Source: Bacillota bacterium (GTDB taxonomy: Bacteria > Bacillota > Clostridia > Christensenellales > Aristaeellaceae). Taken from it: a stretch of 12,715 bases of DNA. The stretch lies in NCBI GenBank assembly GCA_023409955.1, contig JAEYQQ010000004.1, positions 1 to 12,715 of the forward strand. Reading direction: 5' to 3'. A program made the translations under genes and the position numbers. Positions 8,009 to 12,715 of this stretch are shown here, in pieces (position 1 is the stretch's first letter; each line of letters begins with the position of its first letter). Below the pieces are notes generated by a model. The model was given only the letters and a program-made list of their open reading frames with translations. It had not been told where the DNA came from and ran no database searches.

Positions 8009-8009
8009 A

Positions 8010-8981
8010 TCAATAACCTCTTGGCGGCAGGCTGTCCAGGTTTTTGTCGAACTCGGTAAATACTGTTTCAACAGAATAGGTGTTGCGTGCTATGGACTCA
8101 CCGGCGGCCAACTTTTTCGTAAGCTCCATCACGACATCCCCAAGAAGAGGAGTGCACTCCACCACACAGTTGATTTTTCCTTCCTTCAAAAGGTCAATGG
8201 CTTTTTGCTCTCCGTCCACGGTAATGATAATAATGTCCTTGCCTGGTATAAGTCCTGCAGCTTCAATGGCCTGTATGGCCCCCAGGGTCATGGAATCGTT
8301 ATGTGAATATAAAACATCGATATCATGGTGATTTTGCAATAAGGATTCCATGCATTCCCGGCCTTTGGACAGCAAAAAATCCCCTGAGATGCTTTCCAGG
8401 ATTACATACTTTTCATCATTTCCCAATACATCCCGAAAGCCGGAGCCGCGCTGTCGCATGGGGGTGGAATCCTCTGTGCCTGCGATTTCCACAATACGTA
8501 CGTGATCCATACCTGCGGCTTTCTTTTGCAAATACAGGCCTGCAGACCGGCCTTCCTCATAAAAATCCGAGCCGATAAAGCCTGTATACAGGCTTTCATC
8601 CTCTGTTTTGATCAGTCGGTCTACCAGCAAAACGGGGATGCCTGCTTCCTTGGCCTCCCGAAGTACGTTGTCCCAGCCGTCTTCCACAATGGGAGAAAAG
8701 GCGATGACATCCACCTGATAGGCAATAAAGGAGCGGATGGCCTTGATCTGTTTCTCCTGACTTTGCTCAGCATTTTCAAACATCAGCTGGATTCCGGCTT
8801 GTTGGGCAGCATTTTTGATGGATTCGCTGTTGCCAATGCGCCAAGCGCTTTCCGAGCCCAATTGCGCATAGCCCAGTAAAACTGCATTGTCGGCTGCAGT
8901 TGGTACTGTTGCTGTAGGGGTACAGGCATTGAACAAGGGAAGAAGCATGAAAACAAGCGCTGTGCAAAGCTTTTTTCGCAT
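8010..8981 (-). CDS. YtfQ-like sugar-binding lipoprotein, sensor component (AraP-like)
   Basis: Extracellular periplasmic-binding-protein family lipoprotein, 323 aa. The N-terminus MRKK plus a hydrophobic stretch ending in lipobox LFNAC gives a predicted lipidated Cys20. The mature protein resembles E. coli YtfQ (galactofuranose-binding, ribose/galactose-type fold): GSESAWR near 42-48, QIKAIRSFIA near 78-87, SPIVEDGWDNVL near 96-107, VDR at 120-122, SGDFLLSKGREC, SHNDSMTLGAIQAIEAAG and a C-terminal RGY like the GY end of YtfQ. I chose the ATG at 8979-8981, preceded by GGGGG (8989-8993). The longer frame adds 27 residues that spoil the signal peptide. No transport permease or ATPase accompanies it; the next gene is a sensor kinase, so it probably senses rather than transports. 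L-arabinose or a furanose sugar is the likely ligand, by inference. Confidence 0.88.
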   Translation of the reverse strand: MRKKLCTALVFMLLPLFNACTPTATVPTAADNAVLLGYAQLGSESAWRIGNSESIKNAAQQAGIQLMFENAEQSQEKQIKAIRSFIAYQVDVIAFSPIVEDGWDNVLREAKEAGIPVLLVDRLIKTEDESLYTGFIGSDFYEEGRSAGLYLQKKAAGMDHVRIVEIAGTEDSTPMRQRGSGFRDVLGNDEKYVILESISGDFLLSKGRECMESLLQNHHDIDVLYSHNDSMTLGAIQAIEAAGLIPGKDIIIITVDGEQKAIDLLKEGKINCVVECTPLLGDVVMELTKKLAAGESIARNTYSVETVFTEFDKNLDSLPPRGY

Positions 8982-9033
8982 ACGGTTGCCCCCTGTCACG
9001 GCTATGAATTTGTAGACAATTAAAGATGGATAC

Positions 9034-9062
9034 ATTATACAGAAATATACAAAAGTTTGCAA
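9034..9062 (-). promoter_or_regulatory. Sigma-A promoter of the sugar three-component operon
   Basis: On the minus strand TTGCAA (9057-9062) and perfect TATAAT (9034-9039) are separated by exactly 17 bases. The -35 begins only 2 bases beyond the T-run of the araA terminator, so this operon is insulated from araA transcription. The leader is about 45 nt. Confidence 0.8.
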
Positions 9063-9064
9063 TC

Positions 9065-9097
9065 AAAAAGGGAGCCCGGATTGTGTCCGGACTCCCT
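9065..9097 (-). terminator. Rho-independent terminator of araA
   Basis: On the minus strand AGGGAGTCCGGA (9086-9097) pairs with TCCGGGCTCCCT (9069-9080), with one G-T wobble and a 5-base loop, and the second arm runs directly into a TTTTT tract. The hairpin begins 13 bases after the araA stop codon. The other strand has only a short T-run, so the terminator works mainly leftward. Confidence 0.9.
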
Positions 9098-9110
9098 TTG
9101 AGTGATATGC

Positions 9111-10586
9111 TTACTTTAGCTTCCAAACCACATCATTCCAGAGCAGTTCCTTGGATAGTTCAGCAATGGTGGTATCCTTGTTGATGTGAATGAACTCGAT
9201 GCCCAGCATCTCGCAGAAGTCCCGCAAATATTCTGCATCCAATTGATAGCTAAGCACCGTATGGTGGGCGCCGCCTGCTAAGATCCAGGCTTCGGCAGAG
9301 GTGGAAAGGTCGGGCAGGGGCTTCCACATAACCTGGGCCACGGGCAGTTTGGGCATGGGCTGATAGGGGCTTTTTGCCTCAATGTCATTTACGATCATGC
9401 GGAAACGGTCACCCATGTCAACCAGGGTGGCTACGATGGCCGGACCGTCGCCGGTGGCAAAGGTCAACCGGGCTGGAGGCTCTCTATCGCCGATATTCAT
9501 GACATGCACTTCAATGCTGGGGCGGTTGGCGGCGATGTCCGGATCCACTTCCAGCATGTGGGCGCCCAGGATGCCTTCGTTATCTGGGTCCATATGGTAG
9601 GAGTAATCCTCCATAAAAGCGGTACCGCCAGGCAGCCCCTGGGCCATCACCTTCATGATACGGGTCAGGGCAGATATTTTCCAATCGCCTTCTGCGCCGA
9701 ACCCAAAACCGTCCTTCATGAGGTTCTGTGTGGCAAGGCCTGGGAGCTGGCGCAATTCCTGCAGGTCCTGGAAAGTGTCGGTATAGGCTTTAAAGCCGCC
9801 TTCATCCAGGAAAGCCCGTAGGGCAACTTCTTGTTTGGCCTGATAGCGCACAGCCTCGATGTTATCGGTCTTGATATCATACTTCTTTTTGTATTCTTCC
9901 ATCTTGGCATCCACCTGGGCCTCGGTGACTTTATTCATCCTGGCGATGAGGTCGCCGATACCATAGGTGTTTACGGACCAACCCAGCTTGATTTCGGCTT
10001 CCACCTTGTCGCCTTCGGTAACGGCTACATCGCGCATGTTGTCGCCAAAGCGGCAGACTTTCAAGCTGCGGGATTCATGTACGCCGATGGCGGAGCGCAT
10101 CCAGCGGCCCATGCGTGTGCGGACCTTTGCATCTTCCCAGTGGCCTGCAATTACCTTACGCGGCAGGCGCAGGCGGGCACCGATGAAGCCATGCTCACGA
10201 TCACCATGGGCGGACTGGTTGGTATTCATGAAATCCATATCGATTTCATTCCAGGGGATGTCCCGGTTAAACTGGGTGTTCAGGTGCAGATAGGGCTTTT
10301 GCAGGCGGGTGAGGCCGGCAATCCACATTTTGCTGGGGGAGAAGGTGTGCATCCAGGCGATAATACCGGCGCATGCTGGCGTGTTATTGGCATCCTGAAT
10401 GACTTTTTGTATGGATGCGGCATCCAGCACAGCGCCTTTGAAGACCACTGTACCTACGATAGAGGCATCCGCGTTCCAGCCTTGGGTAATGACGTGGCAG
10501 TGCTGTTCCACTTCCTTGATGGTTTCGGGCCCATACAGGGATTGGGTACCTGCAATGAACCAAAATTCATATTGCTTCAAGCTCAT
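9111..10586 (-). CDS. araA: L-arabinose isomerase
   Basis: Converts L-arabinose to L-ribulose, the first step of bacterial arabinose catabolism, in the cytoplasm with a divalent metal (EC 5.3.1.4). The 491-residue length is normal. The opening FWFIAGTQSLYGPET matches the family. Counterparts of the E. coli catalytic/metal residues are all present with a constant offset of 7: E299 (GAEGDWK), E326 (AFMEDYSYH), H343 (GAHMLE) and H442 (AGGAHHTV). AAGGAGG (10594-10600) lies 7 bases before the ATG. It is a one-gene unit with its own promoter and terminator. No araB, araD or transporter gene flanks it here. The sugar sensor operon downstream is the probable regulator. Confidence 0.98.
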   Translation of the reverse strand: MSLKQYEFWFIAGTQSLYGPETIKEVEQHCHVITQGWNADASIVGTVVFKGAVLDAASIQKVIQDANNTPACAGIIAWMHTFSPSKMWIAGLTRLQKPYLHLNTQFNRDIPWNEIDMDFMNTNQSAHGDREHGFIGARLRLPRKVIAGHWEDAKVRTRMGRWMRSAIGVHESRSLKVCRFGDNMRDVAVTEGDKVEAEIKLGWSVNTYGIGDLIARMNKVTEAQVDAKMEEYKKKYDIKTDNIEAVRYQAKQEVALRAFLDEGGFKAYTDTFQDLQELRQLPGLATQNLMKDGFGFGAEGDWKISALTRIMKVMAQGLPGGTAFMEDYSYHMDPDNEGILGAHMLEVDPDIAANRPSIEVHVMNIGDREPPARLTFATGDGPAIVATLVDMGDRFRMIVNDIEAKSPYQPMPKLPVAQVMWKPLPDLSTSAEAWILAGGAHHTVLSYQLDAEYLRDFCEMLGIEFIHINKDTTIAELSKELLWNDVVWKLK

Positions 10587-10649
10587 GGGAAAACCTCCTT
10601 ATGTATCTTTGTATTCGCCTTTTCTGCAACGCTGTACTTAATATGATCG

Positions 10650-10678
10650 ATTTTATCATGATTGAAGCATTCCGTCCA
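10650..10678 (-). promoter_or_regulatory. Promoter of araA
   Basis: On the minus strand TGGACG (10673-10678, 4 of 6 to consensus) is 17 bases from TAAAAT (10650-10655), which is preceded by TGA, giving an extended -10 (TGnTAAAAT). The leader is about 56 nt and ends in a strong ribosome binding site. An imperfect inverted repeat, ATGAT-7-ATCAT (about 10643-10659), overlaps the -10 and could be a repressor site; I saw no convincing AraR box or catabolite (cre) site. Confidence 0.6.
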
Positions 10679-10730
10679 GAATCAACCATCTAAACTAAAG
10701 CAAATTTTGGTGTGCAAGTGCCTGGTTACA

Positions 10731-10759
10731 TTGACAGGAAGGCAGGCTGGAAGTAGAAT
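10731..10759 (+). promoter_or_regulatory. Strong sigma-A promoter of the toroid/AlkZ-related operon
   Basis: A perfect TTGACA (10731-10736), a 17-base spacer and TAGAAT (10754-10759, 5 of 6). The predicted leader is about 83 nt. A TATATT nearer the gene (10828-10833) is too close to the ribosome binding site to serve as the -10. The promoter diverges from that of araA, with about 50 bases between the two -35 boxes. Confidence 0.75.
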
Positions 10760-10848
10760 GGAAAAAAGAAGCAGACAACATAGCGAAGCGTTGGTTCTAG
10801 TTATTAAAAGAGAGATTTGCTTACTTATATATTAATGGAGGACAAAGT

Positions 10849-11811
10849 ATGCTTACCGGCAATGACGTCTTGAAGATCCGCCATTTTGTTTACCGAAATG
10901 CAAGGCCTATCGATTTATACCGTTGGCAGCATCATATGGAAAACACGAGTGCCCAGCAGATTTACCAAGCCTTGTCAGCCTATCAAAACCCGGATGGCGG
11001 CTTTGGCCACGCTTTGGAGGCGGATGCGTGGAACCCCCATTCCACCCCTATTCAGACAAGCACGGCTGCACATATCCTTTGGGACAATGGCCTTTTGGAA
11101 AAAAATCATCCTCTTGTATGGGGGATTTTACAGTACCTGGACAGTGGCAAAGACATGGCGGAACACCGGTGGCTTAATATTGTTCCCAGCAATAATGATT
11201 ACCCTCATGCGCCGTGGTGGGAGATGGAATCTGTCAGCACCAGCCACAGTGAGTTTAATCCCACAGCAATCCTTGCCGGGGCTGGGCTTTATTTTGCACC
11301 GGAACGATCATCGTTGTTTGTGCGGTGCAAAAAGATTGCAGGGGAGCTGATTGCAGCTTTTTTGTCTGCGCCAGAAATTTCTATGCACTCCCTGTTGTGT
11401 GTGGAATCGCTGATGAACTGGATTAAAAAAGCAGGGCTTATTAGCATGTTCCCCATGGAGGATTTGGAAGCGCAGGTGCTTGTTCAGGAAAACAGGCTGA
11501 TGCAATCAGACAAGGACAAGTGGGATGGGTATGCTTGCAGGCCTTCGGAGTTTATCCATACCCCGCAGCATCCTTTATATGCACAGAATAAAGAACTGGT
11601 GGAGCGTGAGCTTGATTGGCTGGAGGAAAAGCGCAATGCCGATGGGGTTTGGGAAATCACCTGGAGCTGGGCAGGGTATGATAAAGCCTTTGCCATTAGC
11701 GAAAACTGGTGGAAGGTTGACATTGCAATTAGGAACATGCGTTATTTAAAGGCCTTTGGGCGATTACAGGCACATATGCATAAGTTTAGGGGGAACGAAT
11801 ATGACCTTTGA
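10849..11811 (+). CDS. Uncharacterised alpha/alpha-toroid protein (prenyltransferase/squalene-cyclase-like fold)
   Basis: A 320-aa soluble protein with no signal peptide or membrane helix. It carries QW-type repeat motifs of the terpenoid-cyclase/protein-prenyltransferase fold: SAYQNPDGGFG (43-53) followed by HALEAD and a run of small helices, and near the C-terminus LEEKRNADGVWEI (258-270) followed by an aromatic-rich stretch (WSWAGYDK, ENWWK). I see neither the DxDD nor the DCTAE catalytic motif of cyclases, nor a clear zinc-ligand set of prenyltransferases, so an enzyme activity cannot be assigned. GGAGGA (10837-10842) lies 6 bases before the ATG. The gene overlaps the next by 11 bp and shares its promoter. 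Such proteins are usually labelled hypothetical in Bacillota; the fold assignment is from motif recognition only. Confidence 0.75.
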   Translation: MLTGNDVLKIRHFVYRNARPIDLYRWQHHMENTSAQQIYQALSAYQNPDGGFGHALEADAWNPHSTPIQTSTAAHILWDNGLLEKNHPLVWGILQYLDSGKDMAEHRWLNIVPSNNDYPHAPWWEMESVSTSHSEFNPTAILAGAGLYFAPERSSLFVRCKKIAGELIAAFLSAPEISMHSLLCVESLMNWIKKAGLISMFPMEDLEAQVLVQENRLMQSDKDKWDGYACRPSEFIHTPQHPLYAQNKELVERELDWLEEKRNADGVWEITWSWAGYDKAFAISENWWKVDIAIRNMRYLKAFGRLQAHMHKFRGNEYDL

Positions 11812-12469
11812 CGTTATTGATAACTATCAAGACTTCTGTATCCAATTGCGGCAGGCGGGTTTTGCCATAGCAGCAGATAACGATGAAGGAATCTTCTCGC
11901 TTTCATCGCTGTTTTCAAACAGTATCCAATGGCATACAGGTGATCCGCAAACCGATCCCTGGGCTTGGCGAATGCGTGTTTTAGAGGAAGAAACTGATAT
12001 TGGTTATGGGAAGCTTTTTTTCCATAAAGGCGGATTTATGACCAGGGAATGGGCACCGTATTTTCTATGTGCAAAGCGGCGGCATGAAAACTACCAGCAG
12101 ATATACCAGCAGGGGCGGCTGGGATACTTGGAAAAGAGCATATGCCAGTTTGTTGCTCAGGAAGGCGAGGCTGCCCTGCATGAGATCAAAGCAGCGGTTG
12201 GTGCAAAAGGAATGGAAGCTGCATTGGCCCGGTTACAAACTGGCATGTTTTTAACGATCTGTGGCCAAAAGCAAAAGCTTTCAAAGGAGAATGTTCCCTA
12301 TGGCTGGCCTGCTACCACATTTCAACTAACCGAAGCATTTTGGGGGAAGGATGTAGTAAAGGCGGCAGCAGCCATATCGGTGCAGGAGGCATGTGACAAA
12401 ATTCGGGAGAGGATTTATGAACTAAATCCTGCTGCAGATAAAAAAGCAGTAGAGCGTTTATTACGCTAA
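11801..12469 (+). CDS. AlkZ-related, winged-helix-like protein
   Basis: A 222-aa cytoplasmic protein. The segment QWHTGDPQTDPWAWRMRV (43-60), followed by YGKLFFHKGGFMTREWAPYF, resembles proteins I recall as AlkZ-related, small relatives of the AlkZ/YcaQ winged-helix DNA glycosylases. Residues about 111-155 look like a helix-turn-helix/wing unit, and VPYGWPATTF follows. It is far shorter than full AlkZ (about 370-400 aa), and I cannot point to the QxQ catalytic motif of AlkZ, so glycosylase activity is doubtful. I chose the ATG at 11801-11803, with AGGGGG 7 bases upstream and overlapping the previous gene's end by 11 bp; the ATG at 11756 would overlap it by 56 bp without a ribosome binding site. 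It is co-transcribed and probably translationally coupled with the toroid protein. Confidence 0.72.
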   Translation: MTFDVIDNYQDFCIQLRQAGFAIAADNDEGIFSLSSLFSNSIQWHTGDPQTDPWAWRMRVLEEETDIGYGKLFFHKGGFMTREWAPYFLCAKRRHENYQQIYQQGRLGYLEKSICQFVAQEGEAALHEIKAAVGAKGMEAALARLQTGMFLTICGQKQKLSKENVPYGWPATTFQLTEAFWGKDVVKAAAAISVQEACDKIRERIYELNPAADKKAVERLLR

Positions 12470-12486
12470 TAGCATTTCTATTGTCA

Positions 12487-12527
12487 TTTACTGAGGAAGT
12501 GGCGAATTTCGCCATATCTTCGGTAAA
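12487..12527. other. Long imperfect hairpin without a T-tract
   Basis: TTTAC (12487-12491) through to GTAAA (12523-12527) can fold into a stem of about 18-20 pairs with a core TGGCGAA/TTCGCCA, three G-T wobbles and one mismatch. It lies 17 bases after the AlkZ-related stop and just before the tRNA promoter. Neither strand has a T-run after the stem (the + strand has AAAAAA), so it is not a standard intrinsic terminator. It may end or stabilise the 3' end of the operon mRNA, or act as a protein-binding palindrome. Confidence 0.5.
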
Positions 12528-12534
12528 AAAGATA

Positions 12535-12563
12535 TTGACAGACCGACATGCATGTGATAGAAT
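12535..12563 (+). promoter_or_regulatory. Strong promoter of the tRNA-Arg gene
   Basis: A perfect TTGACA (12535-12540), 17 bases, then TAGAAT (12558-12563) preceded by TGA, which makes an extended -10. The leader to the mature tRNA 5' end is about 49 nt and would be removed by RNase P. Confidence 0.85.
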
Positions 12564-12618
12564 TTTATCCTGTCAGCAAGAGCGGGATCCTTGTTGCATG
12601 GGTCGCCAACTACGGTAT

Positions 12619-12695
<77 letters not shown>

Positions 12696-12715
12696 GTTAT
12701 GTGGTGGGTATAGTT

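Noticed and set aside
9004..9025. AraR-like operator ATTTGTAGACAATT in the lipoprotein gene leader
   Set aside because: Only TTGT-AG-ACAA is symmetric. The centre is too short for the 16-bp AraR box, and 4-bp arms in AT-rich DNA are expected by chance.
10620..10640. Catabolite control (cre) site candidate around TGCAACGCTGT near the araA leader
   Set aside because: The spacing around the central CG does not fit the cre consensus; one base is missing on each reading.
9831..10646. 271-codon open frame on the + strand opposite araA
   Set aside because: It is antisense to a clear araA gene with all catalytic residues, runs into the araA leader, and has no recognisable domain or ribosome binding site.
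10826..10833. TATATATT as a -10 for the toroid gene
   Set aside because: Transcription would start within the ribosome binding site, and a better promoter lies at 10731-10759.

Overview
The window reads as chromosomal DNA from a low- to mid-GC Gram-positive bacterium (Bacillota, most likely Clostridia). The evidence is the strong AGGAGG-type ribosome binding sites, textbook sigma-A promoters, a BceRS/BceAB peptide-sensing module, a lipoprotein sugar-binding protein beside YesM/YesN-type regulators, and a tRNA gene with an encoded CCA end. Genus cannot be told from the sequence alone.

Left part (1 to about 4920). The first ~214 bases hold what looks like the decayed 3' end of an unrecognised rightward gene, followed by a clear rightward intrinsic terminator. 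Leftward, a complete Bce-type module follows: OmpR-family response regulator, intramembrane-sensing histidine kinase (4-bp overlap), then, after a 147-bp gap, an ABC ATPase and a large FtsX-type permease (8-bp overlap). The gap carries a weak-35/good-10 promoter and a palindrome close to the BceR-type operator. This is the normal design for sensing and resisting cell-wall-active peptides.

Middle (4951 to 10586), all leftward. L-arabinose isomerase (araA) has its own promoter and a strong terminator. Immediately after that terminator a new promoter drives a three-gene operon: a YtfQ-like sugar-binding lipoprotein, a YesM-type sensor kinase and a YesN/AraC-type response regulator. This matches the AraPST type of three-component sugar sensor, and its position next to araA suggests L-arabinose or a related pentose/furanose as signal. 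No arabinose transporter, kinase or epimerase is in the window.

Right part (10587 to 12715), all rightward. From the 262-bp divergent region a TTGACA-17-TAGAAT promoter drives two overlapping genes: an alpha/alpha-toroid (prenyltransferase/squalene-cyclase-like) protein without obvious catalytic motifs, and an AlkZ-related winged-helix-like protein. Their joint function is not known to me. After them come a long hairpin without a T-tract, another TTGACA-17-TAGAAT promoter and tRNA-Arg(TCT).

No CRISPR array, insertion sequence or prophage gene is visible. The features of most interest are the probable arabinose three-component sensor beside araA and the uncharacterised toroid/AlkZ-related pair divergent from it.
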